Source: Candidatus Sulfopaludibacter sp. SbA3 | GTDB lineage: Bacteria > Acidobacteriota > Terriglobia > Bryobacterales > Bryobacteraceae | Length of the DNA: 39,073 nucleotides | NCBI GenBank assembly: GCA_945861625.1 | Contig: CAMAVI010000026.1 | Location: forward strand, 1-39,073 | Direction: 5' to 3' | Shown here: one piece after another, positions 17,500 through 26,960 of the stretch | How the letters are laid out: each line of letters opens with the position of its first letter | How positions within the stretch are numbered: position 1 is the first letter of the stretch | Program-made: the position numbers and the translations under genes | Notes under the pieces: generated by a model | The model's database searches: none | Told to the model about the DNA's origin: nothing | The model's input: the letters and a program-made list of their open reading frames with translations, nothing else

Positions 17500-18708
17500 T
17501 TACTTCAAAACCAGCCCCATCAGTCCGTTCACGCTGCGCGCGGCGGGCCGGTGCAATTTCAACTTGGCCGAATACATCGCCAGTCCCGCGGCGGTGCTCC
17601 AGGCTGGGCTCTTCAACTCTTCCGGCCAGCCCGCGATATCTTCCTCGGTGACGATGCCGTTGGCCACCTGGCAATCCAAAACGCGCTCGGCCATATCGCA
17701 CATACCGGTGAGCAGCGCGCCACCACCAGTCAGGATCACGCCCTCGTCGAGCCGCCGGCCCATGCCCACCCGTTGCAATTCGGAGCGCACGTGCAGGAAC
17801 AATTCCTCGGCGCGCGCTTCCAGAATTTCATTGAGTTCGCTGCGGTACGCCTCGCGCGAGGGACGCCCTTCCGGAGAAGGCACTTCGATAAGGCTCGAAT
17901 CCGCGGTTAAGCCAAGCAGCGCGCAACCATATTCCTGCTTCAGGCACTCGGCGTCTTCATAAGTGACCTTGAAAATGACCGCGATATCGCGCGTGAAGTG
18001 ATCGCCCCACACGGGAATGCTGGAGGCCAGCAACAGCGCATCGCCTTCATAAATCACCAGGTCGCTCGACTGGATTCCTAAATCGAGCACAGCCGCGCCG
18101 CGTGCGCGCGCTTCCAATCCCAGACACGCATAGGCCGCCGCCATCGGCTCGAATACCGTCTCCTCCACGGCAAGATGTGCCAGATGCGCGGCAGCCACCA
18201 GCGCCTGATGCTCATGTTGGGACGTGGTGACCACATGGACGTTGGCTTCCAACCGTGAGCAAATGTTCTTTTGGGGACGGCGGAAGCCGGCGCGCCCATC
18301 AAGGATGAAATCCTGGGGAAGCACGTGCAGCAGGGTGCGATTGTGCTCCAGACGCACGTCAGCGGCCAGGGAAACCGCGTACTCCAGGTCTTCGGAACGA
18401 AGCTCATGCGGGCGGCCGAATTCATACAAACCCCGGCTCTGCGCGCCGTGGACTTCCAGGCCCCCGACGCCCAGCGTGACAGTCTCCACGGCAACCTGCG
18501 CGCCGCGCTCGGCATCGATTACGGCCGCGCGAATGGATTCCGACGCCGCAACCTGATCCACAATGCGTCCCTTGCTCCAACCGGCGGATGGCGCCAGCCC
18601 GTGCGACAAATAGCGGATACCGCGGTTATCCAGCGCACAGATGACGCAGCGCGTGCGGGCACTCCCGGTATCTAAGCCGACCGCCAGTTGGATCTTGGAA
18701 CCGGCCAT
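17500..18708 (-). CDS. ftsA: Cell division protein FtsA
   Basis: A 402-aa actin-like ATPase that tethers FtsZ to the membrane and activates septal synthesis. Phosphate-1 motif AVGLDTGSARTR (about 9-20), phosphate-2 AVLDLGIQSSD, and adenosine motif GVILTGGGALLTGM are present, with the SHS2 insertion between the first two. The C-terminal SVNGLMGLVLK could serve as the amphipathic membrane-targeting helix, though it is less basic than the Escherichia coli version. It begins 6 bp after ftsQ and precedes ftsZ, the order conserved in many bacteria. Confidence 0.95.
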   Translation of the reverse strand: MAGSKIQLAVGLDTGSARTRCVICALDNRGIRYLSHGLAPSAGWSKGRIVDQVAASESIRAAVIDAERGAQVAVETVTLGVGGLEVHGAQSRGLYEFGRPHELRSEDLEYAVSLAADVRLEHNRTLLHVLPQDFILDGRAGFRRPQKNICSRLEANVHVVTTSQHEHQALVAAAHLAHLAVEETVFEPMAAAYACLGLEARARGAAVLDLGIQSSDLVIYEGDALLLASSIPVWGDHFTRDIAVIFKVTYEDAECLKQEYGCALLGLTADSSLIEVPSPEGRPSREAYRSELNEILEARAEELFLHVRSELQRVGMGRRLDEGVILTGGGALLTGMCDMAERVLDCQVANGIVTEEDIAGWPEELKSPAWSTAAGLAMYSAKLKLHRPAARSVNGLMGLVLK

Positions 18709-18714
18709 GGGAGT

Positions 18715-19506
18715 CTAGGCGCCTCCCGGTTCGTCGACGACGGTGATGCGGTCTTCCAGACGCAGATCGAGAACTCCCGCGCCGGGGAGCTTGTCGTGAA
18801 TCTCCGCGTAGTGGTTTAAGAAATTCTGATAGCGCAAGGCAAAACGTTGGTCGCCCAGAATCAGCGTGACCATGTGCCCTTCGTAGGGCTGCGTCACGCG
18901 GATGTCGCCGCGGTCCGTCACATCGACCTCGGCGATCTTGGCGGCGTTGTCTCCCAGATCGCGCAGCACCCGCTGCATACGCTGGACACGGTCGCGCCGG
19001 TCCGCTATCGCATCGCCGGCGCGCACGCCGCGCAGTACGGGCAAGTGAAAACGGTCCGCGGTGGGCGGCAGGATCACGCCGTCTCCGTCAATCAATCCGA
19101 AGCGCGAGGGAGCCAGCGTCACGAATGCGACAGGTTGACGTTCCGTCAATTGGACCACCACTCGATTGGGCCACACACGCGCAACGGTGGCTTCCCTGAC
19201 CCAATCGATGGTGCGCAGGGTTGCGCGCCGTTCGGCCAGCGGAAGTAAGTACACGCTGCGGCCCATGTCGCTGGCAAAAGTGGATTCCACCGCGCGCCGC
19301 GAGGCGTGGGCGGCTCCCTGAACCTGGATGACGGAGGCATCATCGACGCCGTCCGGTCCGCTCATCACAAAGCGCGCGTCATGAATCAAGAATTGCTCCG
19401 TGCGGTTCCACGCGTAGAGCGCGGCAACTAGAACCACGCCGATCAGCGCCACGCGCAACCCGAGCTGGATGCGCGCCTTCGTCACCGGCGATCGCGTCGC
19501 ACTCAT
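18715..19506 (-). CDS. ftsQ: Cell division protein FtsQ/DivIB
   Basis: A 263-aa bitopic protein: short cytoplasmic N-terminus, one membrane helix (about 14-34, LRVALIGVVLVAALYAW), then a periplasmic POTRA domain (VIQVQGAAHASRRAVESTF onward) and a beta domain (LTERQPVAFVTLAPSRFGLIDGDG, a typical FtsQ block). It connects FtsL/FtsB and FtsI/FtsW to the early divisome. Its ATG overlaps the murC stop by 4 bp. No ddl or murB gene lies between murC and ftsQ, where many cell-wall clusters have them. Confidence 0.93.
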   Translation of the reverse strand: MSATRSPVTKARIQLGLRVALIGVVLVAALYAWNRTEQFLIHDARFVMSGPDGVDDASVIQVQGAAHASRRAVESTFASDMGRSVYLLPLAERRATLRTIDWVREATVARVWPNRVVVQLTERQPVAFVTLAPSRFGLIDGDGVILPPTADRFHLPVLRGVRAGDAIADRRDRVQRMQRVLRDLGDNAAKIAEVDVTDRGDIRVTQPYEGHMVTLILGDQRFALRYQNFLNHYAEIHDKLPGAGVLDLRLEDRITVVDEPGGA

Positions 19507-20879
19507 GCGGCTCTCCCTAGCTGCGTCAAAATCTCCTCCGCCGCTTGGGAGACGCTTCCCGCTCCCAGGGTCACGATGGCATCGCCCGGCGCGGCCGCCG
19601 CGATGACAGATTCAATGCCCCGCTCCATTGAGCCTGCATACGCCGCGCCGCGGTGACCGAACGCGTGCAGTTTTTCCACCAGCGCCTGCGAGGTGACTCC
19701 CGCGATCGGCGCTTCCGAAGCCGCGTAGATATCGGTCACATACACCGTGTCGGCCTGGTGGAACGAGCTCGCGAAGTCATCCAGCAGCGCCTGCGTGCGC
19801 GTGTAACGGTGCGGTTGGAACAAAACATGAACGTTCTTGAAGCGGCAGGCGCGCGCGGCGGCAAGCGTGGCCCGCACCTCCGTCGGGTGATGGCCGTAAT
19901 CATCGATCACAGTGATGCCCCGCTCCGTGCCTCGCACCTGGAAGCGGCGGTCCACGCCGCGAAACGTGGCCAACGCCTCGCGAATCGTGCCGATCGGAAT
20001 ATCCAGCTCCAATGCCACCGCTACGGCGGCCGTCGCGTTTAACGCATTGTGAGCGCCCGGAACGTGCAAGCGGAAGCAGCCAAGATCCTCGTCGTTGCGG
20101 AACAAGTGAAACTCGCTGGCCATGTGACCCGACGACGATTGCGTAATGCGCAGATCCGCTTGCGCGCTGGCGCCGTACGTGACCACGCGGCGGTTTACGC
20201 TAGGCAGGATCTGCTGGATGTTTTCGTCATCAAGACAGAGGATCGACGCGCCGTAGAATGGAACTTTCCCGATAAAGCTGGCGAAGGCCGCGCGGATCTG
20301 TTCGATGCCGGAATAGTGGTCCAAATGTTCGCGGTCGATATTGGTGACCACGGCCAGGATCGGGGCGAGTTTCAGGAAGGAACCGTCGCTCTCATCGCTT
20401 TCCACCACCAGGTAGTCGCTCTTGCCCAGGCGGGCGTTGGAGCCGTTGATCCCCATCCGGCCGCCCACCAGAATCGTCGGATCGAGATTCGCGTGGATCA
20501 GAATCGCCGCCACCATGGCTGTCGTCGTAGTCTTGCCGTGGCTGCCCGCAATCGCAATCCCATACTTCTGGCGCATCAGCTCAGCGAGCAACTCGCCGCG
20601 CGGGATGATGGGCACCTTACGGCGGCGGGCTTCAGCGATTTCCGGATTGTCCGGCCGCACGGCGGAACTGTAAACCACGGCCTTGGCTCCGGCGAGATTC
20701 GCGGCGGCATGGCCGATGTAGATCACCGCGCCGCGCGCGGCCAGGCGCTCGGTTATAGGCGAGGTTTTCAGATCCGATCCAGTCACGGGATAGCCCAAAT
20801 CCAGAAGCACTTCCGCCAGGCTGCTCATGCCAATGCCGCCGATTCCGACGAAGTGCATGGGCTGTGGCTTGAAAAACAT
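19503..20879 (-). CDS. murC: UDP-N-acetylmuramate--L-alanine ligase
   Basis: A 458-aa cytosolic Mur ligase adding L-alanine to UDP-MurNAc. The Rossmann-like N-terminus has HFVGIGGIGMSSLAEV (9-24). The ATP P-loop is GSHGKTTTT (112-120), the central domain shows VVESDESDGSFL and TNIDREHLDHY, and the C-terminal domain starts at VIDDYGHHPTEVRATLAAAR. No Shine-Dalgarno is visible before its ATG, and a promoter-like TTGACA/AACAAT pair sits immediately upstream, so it may also be expressed from its own short transcript. Confidence 0.97.
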   Translation of the reverse strand: MFFKPQPMHFVGIGGIGMSSLAEVLLDLGYPVTGSDLKTSPITERLAARGAVIYIGHAAANLAGAKAVVYSSAVRPDNPEIAEARRRKVPIIPRGELLAELMRQKYGIAIAGSHGKTTTTAMVAAILIHANLDPTILVGGRMGINGSNARLGKSDYLVVESDESDGSFLKLAPILAVVTNIDREHLDHYSGIEQIRAAFASFIGKVPFYGASILCLDDENIQQILPSVNRRVVTYGASAQADLRITQSSSGHMASEFHLFRNDEDLGCFRLHVPGAHNALNATAAVAVALELDIPIGTIREALATFRGVDRRFQVRGTERGITVIDDYGHHPTEVRATLAAARACRFKNVHVLFQPHRYTRTQALLDDFASSFHQADTVYVTDIYAASEAPIAGVTSQALVEKLHAFGHRGAAYAGSMERGIESVIAAAAPGDAIVTLGAGSVSQAAEEILTQLGRAA

Positions 20880-20890
20880 TTGAATACTGT

Positions 20891-20919
20891 ATTGTTTCGG
20901 CTTTCGCGGTCTCTGTCAA
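20891..20919 (-). promoter_or_regulatory. Candidate internal promoter upstream of murC
   Basis: On the minus strand a perfect TTGACA (20919-20914, overlapping the murG TGA stop) is followed by 17 bp and AACAAT (20896-20891). The predicted start of transcription would be only about 5 nt before the murC ATG. AATACAGTATT, an 11-base palindrome, lies between the -10 and the ATG. Confidence 0.5.
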
Positions 20920-22007
20920 CGTCCTGCCTGTGGATTTCTCCGCGCCACGGCTTCCAACACATCGGCGGCCCTCCGCGCGGCGCCCGGCTTGGCGAAAGCC
21001 CGCGCGGATGCGCCCATTGTTTCGAGTGATTCCGGCGTCGAAGCCATGCGCATCACTTCTGCCACCAGGCGCGCGCCCGTCATGTCCTTGTCCGGCACGA
21101 TGCCCGCCGCGCCAGCCCTCTCCATCGCTTGCGCATTCTTCAACTGATGCTCGTCGCTCGCCGCCGGGAATGGCACCAGGATGGACGGCTTGCCGGCCGC
21201 CGCCAACTCGCTCACGGCCCCCATGCCGGACCGGCTCACCACCAGATCCGCTTCCGCGAAAGCACGCGGCATGTCGGCCAGAAACGGGACGACTTCGCCC
21301 GCGACCCCAGCGGAGCGGAACTTCGCAGCCAGATCCTCATGCATTCCCGTGCCGGTCTGATGGATGATCCGGACTTTTTCCTTCTCCCACAGAGGCCAGC
21401 TCTCTTCCGCCGCACGGTTCAGTGTCCGCGATCCCTGGCTGCCGCCGGTGATCAACACGGTGAGAACCGGGCCGCGCCGCTTGACGGGCACATCGAAGAA
21501 TTCCTGGCGAATGGGGAGTCCCGTCACTTCCGTACGTTCCTTGGGAAACCAGTTTGCGGCGTCCGGAAAACTGACCAGCGCTCGCGTGACGAAACGCGCC
21601 ACATGACGATGCGTGAATCCGGGAATCGCGTTAGGCTCCATCACGACAATAGGAATGCGCTTGGCCACCGCGGCCAGCAATACAGGGCCCGCAACAAAAC
21701 CACCCATCGAAAACACCGCCGCCGGAGCTTCACGATCCAGAATCCGCGAAGCCTGCCAAACGCTGAAAGGAAGTTCCGCGAGCGTGGCGATCATCTGCCG
21801 CCATCCCACGCGATTGAGCCCGCCGACTTCAATCCACTCAATGGGAAAGTTCTCGGCCGGGACCAGCTTCGCTTCCAATCCCCGCTGTACGCCCACAAAC
21901 AAGACGCGATGTCCGCGCGCCCGCAGTTCGCGCCCCACTGCCAGTGCCGGAAGGACGTGGCCTCCGCTCCCGCCACCGGCCATGACAAAACTGTAGGCCA
22001 CCTTCAC
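20916..22007 (-). CDS. murG: UDP-GlcNAc:lipid I N-acetylglucosaminyltransferase MurG
   Basis: A 363-aa peripheral inner-membrane GT-B enzyme turning lipid I into lipid II. The N-terminal glycine-rich loop is AGGGSGGHVLPALAV (10-24); it reads GGSGGH where many MurGs have GGTGGH. A second loop is ITGGSQGSRTLN, and the UDP-GlcNAc site is near VSRSGMGAVSELAAAGKPSILVPFP with ASDEHQ following. Its ATG overlaps the ftsW stop by 4 bp, keeping the flippase/polymerase and lipid II synthesis genes coupled. Confidence 0.96.
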   Translation of the reverse strand: MKVAYSFVMAGGGSGGHVLPALAVGRELRARGHRVLFVGVQRGLEAKLVPAENFPIEWIEVGGLNRVGWRQMIATLAELPFSVWQASRILDREAPAAVFSMGGFVAGPVLLAAVAKRIPIVVMEPNAIPGFTHRHVARFVTRALVSFPDAANWFPKERTEVTGLPIRQEFFDVPVKRRGPVLTVLITGGSQGSRTLNRAAEESWPLWEKEKVRIIHQTGTGMHEDLAAKFRSAGVAGEVVPFLADMPRAFAEADLVVSRSGMGAVSELAAAGKPSILVPFPAASDEHQLKNAQAMERAGAAGIVPDKDMTGARLVAEVMRMASTPESLETMGASARAFAKPGAARRAADVLEAVARRNPQAGR

Positions 22008-23146
22008 CCTTCATGTTCGCTAACACTCAGCAGCATGCCCAGAGACGCCAGCGTGCTTAATAGCGAACTGCCGCCAAAGCTGATCATGGGCAGCGGGAAG
22101 CCTTTGGTAGGCGCCATATCGAGGACGACGCTCATGTTAATGAACGCCTGCACCACGATGGAAAGAGTCACTCCCAAAGCCAGGTATTTTCCAAAATCGT
22201 CGCGAGCGAGCAAGAATAGCCGCGCGCCGCGCCACAACACCACCACAAAACCGGTCAGCACGGCGGTTGCGCCCCATAGGCCCAGCTCTTCGCCGACGGT
22301 GGCATAAATGAAGTCCGTATGCGCGTCAGGCAGGAACATCAGCTTCTGCTTCCCTTGCATCAGACCCATGCCGAGAACACCACCAGTACCGACCGCGATC
22401 TTCGACTGGCGCGGCTGGTAGCTAGCGTCGCGGACACTGGTGGAGCGCTGAATGTAGCCCTTGATCCAGCCGTGTGTGTCGACCATCTCAATCTTGGAAT
22501 AGTCTGGATCCACGTAAGCAATGATGCGCCCCAGGCGATAGCCGCGCGACGCGATCGCGACCACCACCAGCGCGACCCCGATCATCGCGACACGGAACAT
22601 ATACTTGCGTTCCAGTCCCGCGATCCAGAACACGAGGACCGCCGTAATCACGGGAACCAGCGCCGTGCCCAGGTCCGCTACCACCACCATGAACCCAAGC
22701 ATCATTACGGCGACCAGCGCCTGCCGAATCGTCCGGCGGTCATTGATGAGGTGCGCGCGCCGAGAAACGAAATAGGCCAGAAAGACAATGAGCGCCGGTT
22801 TGGCGAATTCCGACGGCTGAAACGAGCCCACGCCGCCCAGCTTGAACCAGCGGTGCGTGCGCGGATCCGCAAAATACACGATCACCAGCAAGCCGAGCAC
22901 CGCCCCCAGCCCCGAAAACGCCCAGGCCGGCGTATTCATGCGCCGGTAATCCATGCGTTTGAAATACATCATAGCGACGAAGGAAATGAACGCCCAGCCG
23001 ACCTGACGGATGACGAAATAGTAGGGAGGCACGTGATAGCGCAACTCCGCCACGGCGCTGGACGCGCTATAGAGCATCACCAAACCAAATGCCACCAGCG
23101 CGACGATGGTGAGGAACAAGATCCAGTCTGTACGCAGTCTCGCCAC
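22004..23146 (-). CDS. ftsW: Septal peptidoglycan polymerase FtsW (SEDS family)
   Basis: A 380-aa polytopic SEDS glycosyltransferase that polymerises lipid II at the septum with its partner transpeptidase FtsI. About ten hydrophobic segments are visible. Conserved SEDS stretches include VGSFQPSEFAKPALIVFLAY, the large periplasmic loop containing YQPRQSKIAVGTGGVLGMGLMQ, and the C-terminal TKGFPLPMISFGGSSLLSTL. The family could be RodA, but its place between murD and murG supports FtsW. It starts 8 bp after murD. Confidence 0.95.
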   Translation of the reverse strand: MARLRTDWILFLTIVALVAFGLVMLYSASSAVAELRYHVPPYYFVIRQVGWAFISFVAMMYFKRMDYRRMNTPAWAFSGLGAVLGLLVIVYFADPRTHRWFKLGGVGSFQPSEFAKPALIVFLAYFVSRRAHLINDRRTIRQALVAVMMLGFMVVVADLGTALVPVITAVLVFWIAGLERKYMFRVAMIGVALVVVAIASRGYRLGRIIAYVDPDYSKIEMVDTHGWIKGYIQRSTSVRDASYQPRQSKIAVGTGGVLGMGLMQGKQKLMFLPDAHTDFIYATVGEELGLWGATAVLTGFVVVLWRGARLFLLARDDFGKYLALGVTLSIVVQAFINMSVVLDMAPTKGFPLPMISFGGSSLLSTLASLGMLLSVSEHEG

Positions 23147-23154
23147 GCTTCCTC

Positions 23155-24456
23155 CTAGGGCAATTCCTTCACCAGGCGTTTGAATTCGCGGCCCCGGTGT
23201 TCAAAATTCTGAAACTGATCGAAGCTGGCGCAGGCCGGAGCGAGCAGAACCGTATCGCCGGTTTTCGCGCGCGCCGACGCCTCGGCCACCGCCGCTTCGA
23301 TGGTTCCAGCGCGCAACAGCGGCACGGTGCCGCGCAACTGCGCCTCAATTTTATCCGCCGCCGCGCCAATCAGCAGCGCTCCATGCGCTTTCACGCGGAG
23401 CGGCGCAGCGAGCGCGGAGTAATCGCTGTTCTTGTCTTTGCCACCGAGGATCACCCACAGTCCTCCGTCGAAAGCGGCGATGGCTTTAAGCGTGGCATCC
23501 ACATTGGTGGCTTTGGAATCGTTGTACCACGCCACGCCGGCCCGCTGGCGGACAAACTCCAGCCGATGCTCCACGCCGGGAAACGTCATTACGGCGGCCC
23601 GGATCTGCTCGTATGTCACGCCCGCCAGGTTCGCCATCGCCGCCGCGGCCATGGTGTTTTCCAGATTGTGCAATCCGCGCAGAGGGACCTCGGCCGACTT
23701 CATCACCGGCGTTCCGTTCAACACAATCTCGCCGCCGGAAAGAAACGCTCCAGGGGAAATCTCGCGCGTGGAACTGAACCACACGGCCGGGCTGTGGCCG
23801 AGTCCGGCATAGCTCTGGCATATGGGATCATCCGCGTTAAGCACCTTGAAGTCGGCGCCGGCCTGCTCCAGAAACAAGCGTCCCTTGGCGGCTGCGTAGT
23901 GCTCCATGGTGCCGTGGCGGTCCAAGTGATCCGGTGTGACGTTCAACGCCGCGCCGATATGCGCGCGGAAGGAAATCGTCGTCTCCAGTTGGAAGCTGGA
24001 GAGTTCCAGTACATTCCACTGCCCCGCGCGCGAAGTCTTCACCATAGCGGCCGGTGGTGTGCCGATATTTCCGCCGACTTGCACGGGCACGCCGTTTTCC
24101 CGCAAAATATGCCCGGTGAGCGCCGTCGTTGTGGTCTTCCCGTTGGCGCCCGTAATGCCGATGATCTCTCCCTGCAGATACCAACTGGCAAGCTCCAGAT
24201 CGCCGATCACGCGGACGCCGCGGTTGCGGGCTTTCGTAATCACATCCAAATCCGCGGGAACACCCGGTGACAGCACGATGAGATCGGCTCCCGCAAAGGA
24301 CTCCTCGGCCTGCGGCAGCACGTCGAAACCGGGGATCGCGGCCGGATTCTGATCCACGGCGCGGACGTCCACGCCTTGCTCGCGAAGCAATTCCACCGCG
24401 GCCACGCCGCTGCGCGCCATGCCCACCACGACGACTTTTGATCCCTTGAGGTTCAT
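23155..24456 (-). CDS. murD: UDP-N-acetylmuramoyl-L-alanine--D-glutamate ligase
   Basis: A 433-aa cytosolic Mur ligase adding D-glutamate. The N-terminal domain begins [21 protein letters not shown]. The P-loop [11 protein letters not shown] binds ATP, followed by [17 protein letters not shown] and [12 protein letters not shown], all typical of MurD. The C-terminal domain has [15 protein letters not shown]. The frame is open back to 24510, but ATG 24456 gives the family N-terminus ([12 protein letters not shown]) and forms an ATGA overlap with the mraY stop. Confidence 0.97.
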   Translation of the reverse strand: MNLKGSKVVVVGMARSGVAAVELLREQGVDVRAVDQNPAAIPGFDVLPQAEESFAGADLIVLSPGVPADLDVITKARNRGVRVIGDLELASWYLQGEIIGITGANGKTTTTALTGHILRENGVPVQVGGNIGTPPAAMVKTSRAGQWNVLELSSFQLETTISFRAHIGAALNVTPDHLDRHGTMEHYAAAKGRLFLEQAGADFKVLNADDPICQSYAGLGHSPAVWFSSTREISPGAFLSGGEIVLNGTPVMKSAEVPLRGLHNLENTMAAAAMANLAGVTYEQIRAAVMTFPGVEHRLEFVRQRAGVAWYNDSKATNVDATLKAIAAFDGGLWVILGGKDKNSDYSALAAPLRVKAHGALLIGAAADKIEAQLRGTVPLLRAGTIEAAVAEASARAKTGDTVLLAPACASFDQFQNFEHRGREFKRLVKELP

Positions 24457-25586
24457 CTCAATTTCAACGTGGTCAACGCAAACAGCGCCATGATCAATCC
24501 GACAATCCAAAACCGGGCGATGACTTTGGACTCTTCCCAGCCAATCTGCTCGAAATGGTGATGCAGCGGCGCCATCTTGAAAATCCGCTTCCCGCGCAGC
24601 TTAAAACTTCCCACCTGCAGAATCACCGATAGCGCCTCGATCACAAATACGCCGCCGATGAACAGCAGTAAAATTTCTTGTTTGAGCAATACGGCCACCA
24701 CGCCCAGGCCTCCGCCCAGCGCCAACGCTCCCACGTCGCCCATGAACACTTCCGCCGGATGCGCGTTGTACCACAGGAAGCCCAACGAACCTCCCGTCAT
24801 CGCGCCGCAGAAGATGGTCAGCTCGCTGGCTCCCGGCGTGCGTGAAAGCTCCAGGTAACGGGCGAAATCCGCGTGGCCGCTCAAATACGACAGCGCCGTC
24901 ATGGCCCCAGCCGCAATCACCATCAGTCCGATTGCCAGGCCGTCCAAGCCGTCGGTCAGGTTCACTGAGTTAGTGGACCCCACTAGCACCAGGATGAGAA
25001 ACGCAAAGAACACGGAGAACGCCAGCGGGTAGGTCCACGGATTGTGCAGCCAGGGAGTAATCAACAGGTCCGGCTTGAAGTTCTTAAAGAACGGCACGTT
25101 GATGCTGGTGGAATAGACGTGCCGCGCGTTCATCGCCAGAAGCTCCACGCCGATCAGCAACGACGCCAGAACCTGTAACGCCAGTTTCCAGCGGGCTGTC
25201 AGGCCCAGGTTGTGTCTGCGCCGGACCTTCACGTAATCGTCCCAAAATCCGATGGCCCCGAAACTCAGCAGCCCCGTGAGCGCCACCCACACAGCCGGCT
25301 CGCGCAGGTTCGACCATAGCAGCGTGGGAACGACGATGGATACGCAGATGAGCAGACCGCCCATGGTCGGCGTACCCGCTTTCTTTTGATGGGACTTGGG
25401 TCCTTCTTCGCGGATATGCTGACCAATCTGGAACTCACGCAGTCGCGCGATCAGCCAAGGGCCCAGCACCAGCGAGAGCAGCATCGCCGTCAGGCTGGCC
25501 ATTCCCGTGCGGAACGTCGAGTACTGAAACACGCGAAACGGAGAATAGTAGTGGAACAGCTTTTCATACAACAGCCAGTAGAGCAT
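24453..25586 (-). CDS. mraY: Phospho-N-acetylmuramoyl-pentapeptide-transferase MraY
   Basis: A 377-aa ten-helix inner-membrane enzyme that moves phospho-MurNAc-pentapeptide to undecaprenyl phosphate, giving lipid I. Conserved parts are [16 protein letters not shown] (near 65-80), FWDDYVKV with the catalytic aspartates, [27 protein letters not shown], and the family HHH motif in [17 protein letters not shown]. It starts 3 bp after murF, with only a weak ribosome site, so translational re-initiation is likely. Confidence 0.97.
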   Translation of the reverse strand: MLYWLLYEKLFHYYSPFRVFQYSTFRTGMASLTAMLLSLVLGPWLIARLREFQIGQHIREEGPKSHQKKAGTPTMGGLLICVSIVVPTLLWSNLREPAVWVALTGLLSFGAIGFWDDYVKVRRRHNLGLTARWKLALQVLASLLIGVELLAMNARHVYSTSINVPFFKNFKPDLLITPWLHNPWTYPLAFSVFFAFLILVLVGSTNSVNLTDGLDGLAIGLMVIAAGAMTALSYLSGHADFARYLELSRTPGASELTIFCGAMTGGSLGFLWYNAHPAEVFMGDVGALALGGGLGVVAVLLKQEILLLFIGGVFVIEALSVILQVGSFKLRGKRIFKMAPLHHHFEQIGWEESKVIARFWIVGLIMALFALTTLKLR

Positions 25587-25589
25587 CGC

Positions 25590-26960
25590 TTACTTACGGC
25601 CTTCTTCCGCGGAGTGCGGCTCTGCGCCGATCAATTGCTCCAGTGCGCGTTCCACCTGAACGCCGCGGGAGCCTTTGAACAGGATTGCGTCGCCCGGCTG
25701 CGCAATGCTGCGCAACGCGCGTCCCGCCTCGGCGGGGTCCTCGAAAAAAAGCGCGGCGCCAGCTGATAAGCCGGCACGCGAGACTGCGTCCACCGTATAA
25801 CAGGAAGCGCCGCGAATTCCAACGAGCACATCAATCCCGCACATCGCTGCGTAGTTGCCTACGTCGCGATGCAAAGGCTCGGCCCAGCGGCCGAGTTCGA
25901 GCATCTCCCCCAGAACCGCGATGCGCCGCCGCGCCGGAGTGTCGCGTAGGACCTCCAGCATGGCTCGCGCCGCGTCTGGGTTGGAGTTGTAGCAATCGTT
26001 ATAAATCGTGATCCCGCGATGCACCAGACGCTGACCGCGCATTTTTCCAGGCGCCAGCGAGCAGACCGTCTCCTGCAAGCGGTCCGGAGAAATTCCATAA
26101 ATGCCGGCCACCGCGATCCCCGCTAGAATATTGGACACGCTGTGGCGGCCCGTGAGGGAGCTTTCGAAATTCGTGCCTCCCACGCGGAACCGCACGCCAT
26201 CGGCCAGATACCGCACGTCCGCGGCTCGCACCTGCGCGGCTTCTGACTGCCCATAAAGAATGCTGCGGCCCCGATGAGAGCCCGCGAATGCGGCCACCCG
26301 CTCGTCATCGGCATTCAATACAGCGGTCGCGCCAATGTCCAGGGACTCGACTAATTCGCGTTTCGCCGCCGCGATTCCTTCGATCGAATCGAAATTCTCA
26401 ATGTGCGCGAAGCCGACGTTGGTGACTACACCAATTTCGGGATGCGCGATCCGCGCCAGATGTCGTATTTCGCCGGCGTGATTCATGCCTAGTTCCATCA
26501 CGGCAACCTGCGCGGTGGAGTCGATCCGCAGCAATGACAGAGGCAGCCCGGCGTGGTTGTTCAGATTGCCTTCGTTCTTGGCCGTCTTCATGCCCACGGA
26601 TAGCATCCGCGCAATGACGTCTTTCGTCGTTGTCTTGCCCGCGCTCCCTGTGACGGCGATCACGCTGCCTCCCCATTGGCGACGTGCCCAGGATGCCAGT
26701 TGCTGCAAGGCGTGCAAGGAGTCTTCCACGCGCAGAGTGACTCTGGCCGTCTCAACCGGCCGGTCAACAACCGCCGCCACGGCGCCTTTCGCGAACACAT
26801 CGGCGATGTAGGCGTGCCCGTCATGGTTGGGGCCCCGCAAGGCAAAGTAGAGATCGCCAGGCTGCAGCGTACGCGAGTCCACGGACCAGCCGGAAACAAG
26901 GGCGTCGCTCGCGGCGCTCACGCCGAGCACCTCCGCCACTTGCCGTAATGCGAACTTCAT
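25590..26960 (-). CDS. murF: UDP-N-acetylmuramoyl-tripeptide--D-alanyl-D-alanine ligase
   Basis: A 456-aa cytosolic Mur ligase adding D-Ala-D-Ala to give the pentapeptide. The N-terminal domain has VDSRTLQPGDLYFALRGPNHDGHAY, the MurF/MurE-type uracil-binding fold. The P-loop is AVTGSAGKTTTKD, then NLNNHAGLPLSLLR and LGMNHAGEIRHL. The C-terminal domain starts around IYNDCYNSNPDAARAML, a MurF hallmark. The ATG overlaps the murE stop by 4 bp (ATGA). The D-Ala-D-Ala ligase gene itself is not in the cluster. Confidence 0.97.
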   Translation of the reverse strand: MKFALRQVAEVLGVSAASDALVSGWSVDSRTLQPGDLYFALRGPNHDGHAYIADVFAKGAVAAVVDRPVETARVTLRVEDSLHALQQLASWARRQWGGSVIAVTGSAGKTTTKDVIARMLSVGMKTAKNEGNLNNHAGLPLSLLRIDSTAQVAVMELGMNHAGEIRHLARIAHPEIGVVTNVGFAHIENFDSIEGIAAAKRELVESLDIGATAVLNADDERVAAFAGSHRGRSILYGQSEAAQVRAADVRYLADGVRFRVGGTNFESSLTGRHSVSNILAGIAVAGIYGISPDRLQETVCSLAPGKMRGQRLVHRGITIYNDCYNSNPDAARAMLEVLRDTPARRRIAVLGEMLELGRWAEPLHRDVGNYAAMCGIDVLVGIRGASCYTVDAVSRAGLSAGAALFFEDPAEAGRALRSIAQPGDAILFKGSRGVQVERALEQLIGAEPHSAEEGRK

